Below are positions 21,996 to 34,892 of a stretch of DNA of 64,000 nt, one piece after another. Positions within the stretch are counted from its first letter, which is position 1. Each line of letters starts with the position of its first letter. Below the pieces are notes generated by a model. The model worked only from the letters and a program-made list of their open reading frames with translations, had not been told where the DNA came from and made no database searches. Location: the NCBI GenBank assembly GCA_026874595.1, contig CM049311.1, forward strand, positions 5,245,676 through 5,309,675, read 5' to 3'. This DNA comes from Sipunculus nudus. Its lineage: Eukaryota; Annelida; Sipuncula; Golfingiida; Sipunculidae. Position numbers and translations under genes: made by a program.

Positions 21996-24900
21996 TCACA
22001 TTTTTAATAGTTCAAAAGGTTCATCAGGATTGTCTTGATCACCTTTGTGCCGTCTTCCTGCAGCTACTTCAGGCAAGGCATATTTGAGTTTTTCCCAGAA
22101 CCATCTGTCTTTGTTGTGTAAATACGTATTAGTTTTTATATACAAGTCCAGATCTGAATCCAGATTTGATGGTGGTTCGTCACACAGCAGTATCAGTATG
22201 ATGTAATCAGTGCGTGTTTTTAACAGCTGGTGATAAGCAGCTTTGAACTCGTATGTACACCACTGGCTTTTTATAAAATTCTCTGATAAAACAATTATGG
22301 CTCTTTTACTTGAATCTACAGAAGCAACAATGGCTTCTGCAATGCTAGCTCCAGCTGGCCAGTCACGATAATGCAAGCACAGCTTAAATTGTAATTGATC
22401 ACTCTCCAAGCGGGGCACCAGCATGTCAGACACAAAGTCTTCATCCTTCCCACTGTAAGCAACAAAAGCATCGTAGACCCTGTCATCTTGCTCATCTACA
22501 TGGCGGAAACGCAAACCGTATCTTGCGAATAGCCACACTTGAATGATTTCCCGAAAATTATACACCAGAAGTCCAATGATAAAAATAACAGCTAAACAGC
22601 AACATAGTGGAATTATTATTTTCATGAATAGGCTGCGGCTGAACTCATAAAGAGGCTGCCTGAAGCAACGATAAAGATCCATATCCTTGATAGGTGTCGC
22701 CACTGGGTATGTGAGCAGTCCTGTTGGAGTATGACTGTGGAAAGCAGTACCACATGTTATATTTTCATAATCGTAAATAATTTCCTCATTAAGTGCCATC
22801 CATGATGCCAGAGATGGGGTGACATTACATCTGCACACCAGGTGGTTACTGGACAGTGTTAATTTTCCAAGATTTGGAAGAGTTTTGTTGATCCCAAAAA
22901 TGATTGGGTTTATTTCTTGGAGGTGATTGTTGTGTAGTGTCAAGGTGTCCAAGGCTGTCAGAGTAAGAAAGGCATCCAGAGCCAGATGAACAATGTTGTT
23001 TTCATGAAGAAATATTTTTCTCAGATAAGCAAGTCCCTCAAATAATGTTGATTGAATGCTGTCAAGATGATTTCTTTGTAGGTGGACTGTTTTAAGGCTT
23101 TTTAAATCACTGAAGGCACCTTTTTCAATTTGCGTTATTTCATTGTTATCCAAACGCAGCTTCACTAAACTCGACAAATTTGCCAAATCAAACTTCCTTA
23201 TCATCCCTAACTTATTCTCTTGAAACCTGATTTGAGTAAACCTGTTTTCCTTTAGAAGAGGGATACGAGTATAATTTTTCTTCACACATGATAACACCCA
23301 GAATTGTTTGTCATTAGAATGGTGGCATTTGCAATCTGACTGACAAAGATCACTATCGGGACATAGTGCATCAGGGTTTCCTTTTTTAGCACCTTGGTTA
23401 CTTATGATAACGTCCTTAAATTTTACGACTTTCTTTGTGTCAGGGTTTGTGCATGTAAGCAGTGGTAGGTCGGGAAGTCTGGGATATTTGTTGCCATAGT
23501 AACCTGGATTGTTGGCCACAGGTACCCAGAATGATTTACAAGTACACTCAGGATTATTCCCTTCCAGAAGAAATTCCACCTTAAGAACACCGTTATACCA
23601 AACTCTGAATATGTTGTCATCGTATGCCATAATCTTATTGAATCGAAGGTCCACTTTGGTTAGATGAATTAGACCATAAAAAGATAAAAGCTCTATAGAA
23701 GATATTTCATTGTGTTGTAGCTCAATTATTTTTATATTTTCGGGAAATGTGATTCGTGTTATCATTGTGATAACATTGTTATCAGCGACAAGATGTTGAA
23801 GAGAACGGAGAGGCTTTATCAAATACTCCAGACTGCTTATTCTGTTGTGTGATACATTCAGGTAGGAAAGTTTATGGAGGCCAGAAAAGGTTGAGTAATC
23901 AATGTCACTTATATTATTATTAGATAAAATGATGTGTGTAATGTTTTGAGTATATGTAAAAATGGTACGCAGAAAAGAAAGTTTGTTCTTTGCAATTGAG
24001 ACCCCAATTAAACTGGTTCCATAGAAATTTGAATGAGATACTTCAGATATTTGGTTAATTGCTAAGTCAAGAACAGTTAGACGAGATCTGTTTTGTATTG
24101 ATTTGGGCACAGAATTAAGTTGATTATCCCTTAGAAATAGATGTTCTAATGAATCTAAATCCTTGAATGCTTCTGAAGTGTGCTTGATCTTATTGCCTTT
24201 TAATGACAAGAAACGTAACGAGGAAAGACCGGCAAAGCTGTAATCCTGAAGGGAGCTCAGTAGGTTATTATCTAGATGTAAGAGTGACAAGGATTGTAAT
24301 GAGCTGAATGCATTGGCATCAATATCTGATATGTTATTTTCTGATAACTTTAGCTGACGAAGATTTGTTAGATTTGCAAAGAAATCATACTTTATATGAG
24401 TTAACTGATTTCCACAGAGGTCTAGTGTTTTCAGCTTAATTACATCAAGAAATGTGATATCTTTGATCACACTCAGATTGTTCATACTCAGATTGAGATG
24501 CTGTAAGTTTGCAAAGCCCTTAAATATGTCTCTTGGTAACACCAATATTTTATTTTGTGCCAAAGACAAATTTTGCAGTTTTTGTAAATTTTTAAGACTT
24601 GATATGTCTTCTATCTGATTACCAGATAAATCCAGTGTAACAAGCTGCTGCATTGTGGAAAAGACTGTAGAATTAATTTCACTTGTTATAGAACTTGAAT
24701 TTAAATTTTTCAAGCTTGGATGTACAGCATGGTGATACTGGCCACGTTTTTGGCAGTGAAAGCTCTGGAAAATTTTGGAGGAAAACCTGTTGTTACTCAA
24801 ATCCAGATGTTCCAGTTTTTCCAACGAACATAACATGCCAGAAGGAAAGCTTTCAGAAGTAAGACTACAATTTGAAAGAGTAAGCTTTGTCAGCTGTCTT

Positions 24901-25334
24901 GCAGACTCAAATATATCCTTTGGAAATACAAATTTAGCTGATGTTTTGTTGTCCTTTGTGGCACTGTTGACAATTGCTAATTCCTGCAAGCTTGGCAAGG
25001 TTTTCATAATGTCACCATTGAGGCCTTCAACGATGCAGTTTTTTATGGTTAATCTTTCAAGGACTGTTGAATTACTAAATGTGCTCCATGAAATGGCCAG
25101 TTGTGCATCATCCATGCACTGCACTGTTAGCCACATGGTGTTCAGTACAGGAAATACAGATGTCTCGCTAGCATTCTTAGGCCAGCAATGTACTTCTTCA
25201 GATTCATGTAAAACTTCCGCAGATTCATCTGATGCAAACCAGCACCGGCAATATTTTGGACAGTGCTGTTGGGCAGATACCAGCACCGCTTGTAAGAAAA
25301 CCACAATTATGGCCAGAAATGTCCAGAAGATCAT
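21996..25334 (-). CDS. Toll-like receptor TLR-B (multiple cysteine cluster type)
   Basis: Single-exon coding region of 1112 residues from the ATG at 25334, the Met that heads the hydrophobic signal peptide (about 1-21). Upstream in-frame codons lie across a predicted 3' splice site at 25376-25377. After a CPKYCRC N-terminal cysteine motif (about 25-31) come LRRs, LRRCT (about 594-658, CTCKSFW), LRRNT (about 658-683, CQSDCKC), further LRRs (about 700-830), a second LRRCT (about 831-890), a Cys-rich membrane span (about 904-925) and TIR (about 953-1089). The TIR has box 1 YDAFVAYS, box 2 CLHYRDWPAGASIAEA and box 3 FWEKL. It has the same architecture and orientation as TLR-A and TLR-C but is clearly more diverged, with a different N-terminus. 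It is nested antisense in the KDM1A intron. Ligand unknown. Confidence 0.95.
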   Translation of the reverse strand: MIFWTFLAIIVVFLQAVLVSAQQHCPKYCRCWFASDESAEVLHESEEVHCWPKNASETSVFPVLNTMWLTVQCMDDAQLAISWSTFSNSTVLERLTIKNCIVEGLNGDIMKTLPSLQELAIVNSATKDNKTSAKFVFPKDIFESARQLTKLTLSNCSLTSESFPSGMLCSLEKLEHLDLSNNRFSSKIFQSFHCQKRGQYHHAVHPSLKNLNSSSITSEINSTVFSTMQQLVTLDLSGNQIEDISSLKNLQKLQNLSLAQNKILVLPRDIFKGFANLQHLNLSMNNLSVIKDITFLDVIKLKTLDLCGNQLTHIKYDFFANLTNLRQLKLSENNISDIDANAFSSLQSLSLLHLDNNLLSSLQDYSFAGLSSLRFLSLKGNKIKHTSEAFKDLDSLEHLFLRDNQLNSVPKSIQNRSRLTVLDLAINQISEVSHSNFYGTSLIGVSIAKNKLSFLRTIFTYTQNITHIILSNNNISDIDYSTFSGLHKLSYLNVSHNRISSLEYLIKPLRSLQHLVADNNVITMITRITFPENIKIIELQHNEISSIELLSFYGLIHLTKVDLRFNKIMAYDDNIFRVWYNGVLKVEFLLEGNNPECTCKSFWVPVANNPGYYGNKYPRLPDLPLLTCTNPDTKKVVKFKDVIISNQGAKKGNPDALCPDSDLCQSDCKCHHSNDKQFWVLSCVKKNYTRIPLLKENRFTQIRFQENKLGMIRKFDLANLSSLVKLRLDNNEITQIEKGAFSDLKSLKTVHLQRNHLDSIQSTLFEGLAYLRKIFLHENNIVHLALDAFLTLTALDTLTLHNNHLQEINPIIFGINKTLPNLGKLTLSSNHLVCRCNVTPSLASWMALNEEIIYDYENITCGTAFHSHTPTGLLTYPVATPIKDMDLYRCFRQPLYEFSRSLFMKIIIPLCCCLAVIFIIGLLVYNFREIIQVWLFARYGLRFRHVDEQDDRVYDAFVAYSGKDEDFVSDMLVPRLESDQLQFKLCLHYRDWPAGASIAEAIVASVDSSKRAIIVLSENFIKSQWCTYEFKAAYHQLLKTRTDYIILILLCDEPPSNLDSDLDLYIKTNTYLHNKDRWFWEKLKYALPEVAAGRRHKGDQDNPDEPFELLKM

Positions 25335-25377
25335 GTTGTTTCTTGATGATTGAACTGGCCCCCAGTGGCAGAGTCCT
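25335..25377 (-). other. TLR-B 5' UTR segment with predicted 3' splice site
   Basis: On the - strand, CTTTTTCCACTGTTTTAG/GACTCTG places an acceptor (AG at 25376-25377) 41 nt before the ATG. It parallels the sites ahead of TLR-A and TLR-C and suggests that a 5' UTR intron is shared by this receptor group. Confidence 0.5.
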
Positions 25378-26343
25378 AAAACAGTGGAAAAAGATTCCTG
25401 AGCAGTTGTCAAGAATGATATGACAGTGCCTTTAACTCTTTGGGTCTTCCTTATTTTAGGTCACACCAGCCTAATTTTCAAGGATAGGTTTTTTTGCCCA
25501 ACCATGTTTCACTGTTTAAAAAAAGAGAGAAAATTGCCTAGGCTCTGTAGAACAATTTTTTATGTGTGGACTTAAGGAACAGGTTCAATAGGTACGTTTA
25601 ACCTGGGCATGGTTGTGCACTTTGCTGACTTCCCTCATATTTTAAATTCACCAGTGATTTATAGGCAGACACTTATGTCTGAAACCTGAATGTGGCTTAT
25701 CATATATTCAGTCAGTCATTTCTTTTGTTCACATTTCAGTCATGTAGTATTAATGATTACATCTAAGCGATTTTTTTTTGTCTCTGTGACTTAGATTCCT
25801 GAACATCATCTGAGTGATATAGGGACCCTAGCTGTAGTGTTGTTCACTTCACTGAATGAGCCAGCTGCTATCAGAATTTTTGTTATAAAGTTAGAATTTG
25901 TTTGGTGTTTGTTAATGGCTTTTGATAAGGCAATTTAGGTATAACTATGCTTTTATTTTTTCATTCTCTGTTTGATTTAGAATTTATTTTGTGCATCAGG
26001 ATACAAGTTTGTCTTATATAATCAAGAGAAGGTTAAATATTGATTATAACCATAGATTACCAATAGACAATATACTTCATAAAATTTATTTAAACAGCTG
26101 TATTTGACTTGAATGTGCCCTGACTACACAAAAATAGTAGTTCCATGTTTTCTTGAAGGAGCCAAGTAAAGTGCTAAGCATTTAAGGCATATGTTTCTTT
26201 GACTTTTGATATATTGTGATAGGCTCTTACTGTCATTGTTATAATATTCATATTGCAGTGCAGATAAGAATAATATAAAATCTTTTCATTTTATGGTACC
26301 TGTTAAAAGAAATTGTATTTTATATGAATATGTATGGTGTATA
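25378..26343. other. Intron sequence, nothing assigned
   Basis: No coding, RNA or repeat structure was recognised. It should contain, or lie next to, the TLR-B upstream exon or promoter. Confidence 0.4.
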
Positions 26344-27611
26344 CTGTGGTTGCCTTTATATTGGCGGGGCTGAATTTTCGCGGTTTTTATATTTTTAAAA
26401 GTTTCACGGGGTTCCTTTTTCGCGCTCTATCATTGGTCTAGTAGTATATTTCATTATCAAAAATAGTTTCATTTACCGGTGATTTCACTATCTAGGTCTC
26501 CTATTTCTCTGTCCGGATATCGCATGTTCGAAAATTCACAGACGGCTGAGGCGACGCCTGCGGGAAGCATTGACCCCGCTGGCTGTAATTAGTTCAGGGC
26601 CGAGGCTCATTAAAAACAACTCAAATGTTATTAAGGTGTGTCGAGAAACCAACCTGTAACTACAAAACGGTATATTAAGTTTGTTTAGGGAAACTGTCTT
26701 GATAAGGGTATCTTACTCCTGTTAATTAAAAGTCGAGTCGTAATCACCTGCTCAACCAACAAGGGACGCCTGTAGGTAGCCCCCTTGTTTTAGTATCAAA
26801 GGCAGGGATGTACCGGTACCCAGAATAATTTGAATGCCGTTTATATATGTTGCTAATTACTTCCATATAGGTGGAAGAAGGAACCGTACTCAGTTTCTCA
26901 CAGTTAAAATCAGAAGCAAAACATAATATTCCACTGTTTTAAGGCACTTTGGCTCCAAAATGAACTGCGACCTTTCAAATATATTCAAAACTCACGTCAT
27001 CACTAGCCAATCATACATCGTTTGGCACGTCATGATTACACAGAATTAGTCTTTTATACAATTACAAGGTGGCGCAACCCTAACGGCTATGTTCACTACT
27101 TTAGTGGCAAATTTTATTCATTAACATGACTAAATACGGCACAATGTGAACGAGTACCTTCTACTCAATATTCATTTTTAAGCGGCACTGGATGTCACAC
27201 ATACACGTAACTTGGCACACATACACGTAATTTTTAAATATTACTGCCCAGCGGGCATTGACACTTTCCAGTCATGTGCCAGGGGAAAGGAATAACTGCC
27301 GGGCGCGTCCGCCGGAGTTAGCACGCACCTGCAAAGGGTCCCGGTTTTTTGCATCAAAGCCAACCGATATTATTTAAAATGGGCCCAGCATTCTCCCTGA
27401 ATCATTTTAAGTATATGCACCAGGCTCGATGGACAATCACTACGTAGCTGAAGATAAATATCAACTGTCGCAGACTATCGGCAGCTTCTGAAATTAATGA
27501 TTATGGTCTGGTATATGTGCATTCAAAACTGCGCGGTTTCATTTTCGCGGTCAGGGAGCGACCGCGAATATCGCAAATTTGAAACCATCGCAAATAAGAA
27601 GACAACCACAG
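26344..27611. mobile_element. 1.27-kb TIR element, CTGTGGTTG family, TA target
   Basis: The left end is CTGTGGTTGCCTTTATATTG and the right end is its inverted counterpart (reverse complement CTGTGGTTGTCTTCTTATTT). Each is flanked by TA (26342-26343, 27612-27613). The ends have TTCGCGG/TTTGCGA motifs and the interior is GC-richer than the surroundings. It shares terminal sequence with the element at 34849-39203. No transposase ORF is present, so it is non-autonomous. The TA target is consistent with a Tc1/mariner-like mobiliser, but the superfamily is not proven. Confidence 0.75.
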
Positions 27612-27613
27612 TA

Positions 27614-30260
27614 CCTCAGTACTCCTGTATTTCAGCAGAGTATACCTGACAGACTTCCCACTATAGTAACCCTGCCTAACTATAAGAAAATTATCAGAAA
27701 GAGATTAGTATAAGTGGTAGGAATTGGTAAAATCATATTCAGTAACTGAAAGATAGAAAACATCTGATGATCAGTTATTAATTGATTGTTTCATGTACCT
27801 CTGTAACACCCTGAAATCTGCTGTACATAATTATGCCTAAAATCTTGACTGAGTAAATCTGAAGGCTAACTTCAGCATCAAGCTGAAAAGTCAAGGTATG
27901 GCCCTGTTGTTGACACATTTGATTGCACAAGGTTCAGTTTCGGTGTTTTTTGCTGCTTTTGTGCTCTATGTATCTTATATCTCTGACAGAAGTACATCAT
28001 TTTATCTTGATATTATTATTTCATAAGCTGTGCAAAAATAATTGTTTGTGATAGATTAAGCAAAAATGCATTCAGTTGAATCAATTATAAGGAAAACATC
28101 CATTGATAGATGTAATTAATTATTTGCACACCACTAATTGGTATGTACAAATGAAAACCTGTATTTTTGTTACACTGCTTGTAGAACTCTCTTTTTCTCA
28201 GCTTTCTCCACCAATTCAAATGTAACCTGCTTCATGGGGAAAGCCAATGAACTTACCCAACTCAACACACTTATTACAACCCAACACAGTGACATAAAAA
28301 TGGTGAAATTGTAAGACAGTAGAGGAGACATACCTTTTACAATTATTCCAGTCAGCCTGTTGCTGTTCTGTATCAGACAGGCCAAGATTAGGGTGGATGA
28401 CTGTGTCACAATGCTGTTGTTAACTGTGTCTTGTGTAGCCTATAAGACATGGCTGACAGCGTCACAGCACCTGTGTGTGTCTTGTGTAGGTGATAAGGTC
28501 ACTGTATTTCAGGAAAGCTGGAACATCCTGTATGACACACGCTTTATGTCATGATAATCCAGGAACATCCTGCAAAACATACGTAATTAAAACCAGGACA
28601 GTCAGACACAGCCTACAATGTGAGTAAACATAGCACAAACCAGGACTGTCCTCTCCAGAGACATGACTGATAGCAGCAGCTGGATGTAAACAGGGCAAAA
28701 TGTGGGTCACTTATCAACCCCTCCCCCCCCCCCCCAACACACACACAGGTCCCCAGCAAGACACATCCAAGGTCAGGGTTGTGCTGTACTCAGGTGTCAA
28801 ATTGAATGAAATAATTCCCTGCAGACTGACACTCACTTAATGGTGTTAGAAATATCTTGCTTTATTCCAAGATCAGTTATTTCTTCCAAAACTAAATATT
28901 ATTAAGTTTGTATGATAACATTATTATCATTTGCTACCATGTTATCACTTATTTATGTTTACATTGTTATTATTTCATCATATACTAAAGATTTCTTGCC
29001 ACACCAAATCTTATGTGGAAGGGAGGGAGGGAGGAAGGGAGAGAGAGAGAGAAATCCATCACCTGATAACAGTCCTTTATCAGTCACCTGTAAAGATGTA
29101 AATCACCACATCTCACCTGTGATTTGGTAAATCCAAAAATATCTTCTTGTGATAGTCACATCTGGTGAGTTTTAAACATAAAGTAACCGCTATCATAGAG
29201 CCAGGCTTGTGCCTTTGTGTCCCATAACAAGATATGATGATAATTTTGGTAGCTGTTTATGTAAGCAACACAAAGTTATACATCCTTACTCATACCAGAC
29301 AAGCTCAAGGGTTATGAGTCAATCAGTGACCATCCTCAGGTAGAAATGACACCAAACATGACTGCTCACACACTTTAGATCAGTTATCTGACTATGAATA
29401 TGTACAACCTACTTATGAATATGCTAATGGTTATGGAGGATTGCTTAGCAGTTATGACTCAATACAGACAGGAAGTACAGGTTGTGATCATTCATATTTA
29501 GTATCATCTCATAAATATGTATTTCATGCTAATGAATATGCTAATGAATTGAGGGAATGCTTTGAAAGTCTGATCTGAACCAGAAATATACAAGATTAAC
29601 CTCTTTTTCTCTATATCTCTCCCCCCTCTCTCCCTCTTTCTCTCTCTCTTTCTTTCTTTCTTTCTCTCTGACATTCTGAAATCCTGTTAAATTCTAAGTT
29701 TCAATTTGAGTGTTGTTTTCATTATTTTCAAATAATTTTAACCAAAACTTTGAAATCAGAGAAACTTTCAATAAAAAAAGCTTGCCAGAGTAGTGTTTGT
29801 TGTATGTAACTAATCAGAGCTTGGTGTGGCCCCAGTGATTAGTAGATTGTCTTATTTTGTTAATTAGTTTAGAATAATTTTTATACAACACAAAAACGTT
29901 TTTTCACATTTTGTGACTGGGTGGATAATCAATGTCACTATTAAGAACTTGTGTATCACCCAGCTCTCTCTCTTTCTCGCTTCCTCTTTCTCTCTCTCCC
30001 TCTTTCTCTCTCTCTCTCTCTTTCTAACTCTGTGTGTGTCATAAATTTACAGTGGCACCTCTCCTTATGGGCACCTCTGTACTAAGGGCACCTCCTTTTT
30101 ATGGCCACTATCGGGCAGTCCCTTGAAAGTAGGTCCTGAAATCTATAACCTCCATACTAAGGGCACCTCTCTATTGTGGTCAAAATGTCTGGTCCATCAG
30201 TGTCCATGATTTGTAGGAACTACTCACAGTATATTTATATATTTACAATATACATATATA

Positions 30261-30264
<4 letters not shown>
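27614..30264. other. Intron sequence with simple repeats only
   Basis: No gene was recognised. There are a C-rich run near 28727, AG-rich stretches near 29020 and CT-rich stretches near 29620 and 29980. A degenerate MITE-like start (CAGTGGCACCTCTCC) lies at about 30051. Confidence 0.5.
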
Positions 30265-30316
<52 letters not shown>

Positions 30317-30589
30317 TAATATATATATATTTATATGTAATTATTATATATATATATATAATATATATATATATTCTATATGTATTTACACATATATATT
30401 GTATATATTTATATTTGTGTGTATATATAGATATTATTCATATACATATATATATATAAAGCACAGTGACTGATGGGTCCCTTGCATAAGCTGAAGTTTA
30501 GCAAATACCGGTACAGAAGTAATGCAATGTTAGAGCTGAGACTGATTTTCTTGTCCCAGAAAGGTAAAGTTTCAACTAAAATTTATATA

Positions 30590-30660
<71 letters not shown>
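30265..30660. repeat. Compound (TA)n-rich microsatellite tract
   Basis: Several TA runs (about 30265-30307, 30320-30375, 30588-30660) are separated by short AT-rich sequence. The last is over 60 bp long and creates a spurious Tyr-Ile repeat ORF. Confidence 0.9.
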
Positions 30661-30666
<6 letters not shown>

Positions 30667-31984
30667 TGCCTGCATAAATTTATAAAGAAAACACTTTCAA
30701 AGATTTAGTTGAACAAATATTATGATGGGGAAATTACTGAATGGTTTAAGTAGAAGGGAAGGGTACACACTTTGAGTTTTTATGTGTCATAAACAGGTCG
30801 AGTCAGTCCTAACAGAAGAGTCACTTTCATGGGAAAGTCACGATTGTCATGATGTTTTACACGTGTTATGTACCCCTCAAAAGAGCATTCAGATAATGCA
30901 TACCTATGCAAATATAATCGAAATGTGTAGTTTTAAAAAAGGGAAGCTTTGTGTCACCATTAAAACTGAATCTCTAAGAAAAATCTGAAACTCTTCACAA
31001 ATTAACATTAAAATTCATTGGCAATTATTTTAGAAATATTCTTTATAACCTTATAAGAATAAATGGATGTGTAAGTAAAGGATAAGGTTGAGTTATCATT
31101 ATGATGCAGGAAAACTCCCTTGGTGGGAAAGTTCAAATGGAGGTCGTTCTTAGTGAGTCAGCCAAGGCAGAAAGACACAGTTCATGAGGGAGTCAAAGGA
31201 ATATGTGATCCTTGTGACATTAACTTGAAGGTCACATACCACGCCAAGGAAACTATCTTTTGACTGACAAGGAAGTGCCCAGAAAGTATGACAGCATGAA
31301 AAGTATATAGCTATGGATTTCCCTCGACATTTAATCAAGACTTGTAGTAATTTCCATGTAAATCATTTTCAAACTTTATTTTAAATTTGTATTGATAATC
31401 TAATGTTGATAAGGAGGATTGATAACCGGTTCTTCAAAAGTTAATGTTGTAATATGGACAAGTCAGCAGTGACAGAGGTAGTGCGGTCATGGTTGAGTGA
31501 CCAGAACGTGATGACCGTGACATCACAGTCACATACCACACCAGGGAGGGGGTTTTCCCTCACCAGGAAGTCATAATAAATGTTGTACTTGTGAAAAATC
31601 AAAGAAATGTATGGTTTACAATGAAGCAGTCCTTACTTTCACGTGACATGAGTTTGGTATTGGGTAGCCTCAACATAGAAAATATATAGAGGGGCAGTTC
31701 CCTTAAACTGAAATGGGGGGTCATGGAGACTTACATCTCCCATAACCCCATGATTCCCCCAAACACAGACCCTTTGCAACAAGGTATACCATATTTAAAA
31801 TTTTCTCAGTAAAATGATGTCATAAGTGTTGTTATCAAAACCTACTTCTAAGAGTGAGGTTTGAGAGGGTGGAGTAGTGTCAGGGATGTGTGAATGTTGA
31901 GGGTGTGTATTGGCTGATGGGGTTGGAATTGGAAGGGTTGTTCCTGTCATGTTGTGTGAGATTTTTAGCTCAGGCTACTTTTAG

Positions 31985-32460
31985 GCTCCTGCTGCTTTGA
32001 TATAGTCCATTAAGGTGCACCTGTAGTATTTGTATTAGTTTGGCAAACATATTTAATGTTTGATTATCCTAGTTAACAGGGCCATTTCCTCTTAGCTTTT
32101 CAAATGCTAATGTTGCCAGTCAAGTAGCTGGGTTGGCTTAGTCTTAAAACTGCATGGGGATGTTATCATACCCTTCTCAGTCAAAGAATCAATGACAGAA
32201 GGAAAAATACTCAAGAGTTACCAATTAACCTGGTCAACACAGTTGTCATGTCACATGAACAAGTTTGATCAACAGATAAATGACACCAGTCTTTTAAAGG
32301 TTAAACTAAATTTATAAATAAATGGTAGGTGGCTGAACGCCTTTAATTAATAAATTAAAATACCTACAGTCCATTAAAGTGCACAGTTTTAGTTTGGCGA
32401 ACAGTTTTAATATTTGATTATCCTAGTTAGAAGGGACATTTCCTGTTACTTTTTCAAATG

Positions 32461-32463
<3 letters not shown>
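31985..32463 (+). repeat. Direct repeat pair of about 120 bp
   Basis: GTCCATTAAGGTGCAC...TTTGATTATCCTAGTTA...GGCCATTTCC...TTTTCAAATGCT at about 31999-32107 recurs at about 32369-32461. The second copy ends where the TA run and the foldback element begin. Confidence 0.6.

Positions 32464-32513
<50 letters not shown>
32463..32513. repeat. (TA)n run flanking the foldback element
   Basis: A run of about 50 bp of TA directly precedes the left arm. A shorter TA run (34694-34723) follows the right arm, so the element sits inside a TA microsatellite. Confidence 0.9.
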
Positions 32514-32516
<3 letters not shown>

Positions 32517-34690
32517 AGAGACGAGATTGAAATCCAGGCGGATTTTAAATTCGCCTAGACGAGATTGGGATTGTGATCTCGCCTAGGCGAGATTGCAATT
32601 GTGATCTCGGCTAGACAGATTTTAAACTCGCCTAGATGAGATCACAATCGCAATCTCGCCTAGGCGAGATTAAAATCCATCATGGAGCAGGCCAGGATTT
32701 TAATCTTGCCTAGGCGAGTTTAAAATCTGTCTGGTGTCATCCAGGCGAGTTTAAAATCTGCCTGATATCACTTGGGCGAGTTTAAAATCTGCCTAGGCGA
32801 GATTAAAATAGTGATCTGATCTAATTTCCCAATAAATTATGCATTTTAATTGACTTAGGAAAGATGTTTTCAGTCAGATTTTCAATATTTTAACACTGAA
32901 TGGTTATGTATAGTTCACAAGTTATATATTTATTAATATTTACAGAATATTATATAATTAATGTAATAATTAACATTAATTTTGGAAATGGAATATTTTA
33001 TATTATATATTTTTTATTAATATGGTTATGTATAGTTCACAAGTAATATATATTTAATAATATATACAGAATATTTTAATATTTATGTAATAATTAACAT
33101 TAATTTTTTATTTATTTTTTTATTTATAAACTAGGTAATAAGAAACTTACATTGGTATTGTATATGGCATATTCAAATGATATATGATGTGGGCTGCTGC
33201 TGATTATTTACATAATAATTTTGTTGTCAATATTAATTTGAAGGGAAACTGGTATTAGTAATATTAGTAATGTAGTATTTTAAAAAGACAAAAGGAACAT
33301 AGCTCATTTATTTTTTATCAATATAATTCAATGCATGTTCACATGCATAAATGATCTATTACTCTATGAATCTAGAAATCATATTTTTTCTGATATGATA
33401 TAATACTGTCCAAAAAAAAGGCAGTTATCTTGTAACACAGTCTACATAAATATTGAAGCTTCACAAAATGCCTCACAAAACATTAAAAAAAGATCAGAAG
33501 AATATTATATACATTATAAGAAAAGACTAAATAAGACAAAGAAATATTCACATGCATACATCTGTGTATCAACTTTTACCTTTTTCTCATATGATGTTTA
33601 ATTACCAAAAAAAAGGATGGTGTATCAAAGTCCATCATAAATACTGATACCCTGCATATTTTGTACCATAAGTGTACATGTTTTGACTGTTGAGTGTTGA
33701 ATACCTGGGTGAAAAGAAACATTTGAACTAGATCAACCAACTAATTTGTTCTGTTTGTCCTGTAAGAACTATCAAATAGGATGATTGTTTATGTTAATGT
33801 GTAATATACTCATTAAATAGTGAAGTAATAGCTATCTAGACTAATCTATCTATCTGTCTATCTATCTATCTATGATTGATTCAATATGCAAGTGGATGAC
33901 TTTTTCCCCCAGATTTGCTCTTCATAATATCTCATAAGTGTGCTTCAATATACCTCTTGTTACTCTCTAATTGCCATATATTTAAATACAATTACAAATT
34001 ATTTTTTTGTAAAAATTATTAGTGATATTTACAAACACAAGGTTGTTAAGAAAACTGGAGAAAAAAATAAAGATTAATAAATGTTTTGCAAATAATTGGT
34101 ATGATAAGGATGCTGTAGACCACATGAAACACATCAAAGGTGCAAATAATAATCAAATATCTATTTCATAATTCTGTTTCCAAAATTAATGTTAATTATC
34201 ACATGAATTACTATTACATTACTGTAAAAAAAGTTAATTATTACATTTATACTATAATATTCTGTAAATATTAATAAATATATTACCTTTTAACTATATA
34301 TAACCATTCAGTGTTAAAATATTGAAAATCCGACTGAAAACATCTTTCATATGTCAATTACAATGCTTAATATATTAGGAAATTAGATCAGATCACTATT
34401 TTAATCTCGCCCAGGCAGATTTTAAACTCGCCTAAGTAATATCAGGCAGATTTTAAACTCGCCTGGATGACACCAGACGGATTTTAAACTCGCCTAGGCG
34501 AGATTAAAATCCTGGCCTGCTCCATGATGGATTTTAATCTCGCCTAGGCGAGATTGCGATTGTGATCTTGTCTAGGCGAGTTTAAAATCTGTCTAGCCGA
34601 GATCACAATTGCAATCTCACCTAGGCGAGATCACAATCGCAATCTCGTCTAGGCGAATTTAAAATCCGCCTGGATTTTAATCTCATCTCT

Positions 34691-34693
<3 letters not shown>
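32514..34693. mobile_element. 2.18-kb foldback element with ~0.5-kb inverted arms
   Basis: The left end GTCAGAGACGAGATTG and the reverse complement of the right end (GTCAGAGATGAGATTA) begin inverted arms. By eye they are roughly 95% identical for the first 310 bp and still recognisable for about 500 bp (left to about 32995, right from about 34180). The arms are packed with variants of the palindrome CTCGCCTAGGCGAG joined to ATTAAAATCC or TTTAAAATCTG spacers. The AT-rich centre has a partial ~113-bp tandem duplication (about 32905-33110), a TATC run near 33845, and no ORF. A transcript would fold into a very long hairpin. The mobiliser is unknown. Confidence 0.9.
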
Positions 34694-34726
<33 letters not shown>

Positions 34727-34892
34727 AAATAATAAAAATAAGTATATTTTGCTTTTGCTAAAGTTTCCCCAAATTCAGCTGAGGGACATGACCCATGTTT
34801 CTCTTGTTTGACCCTTTTTAATCAAAATTTTGTCCAATATCCAGTTTACTGTGGTTGGCTTCATATTATTTTTTTGTGATCTCACCATATTA

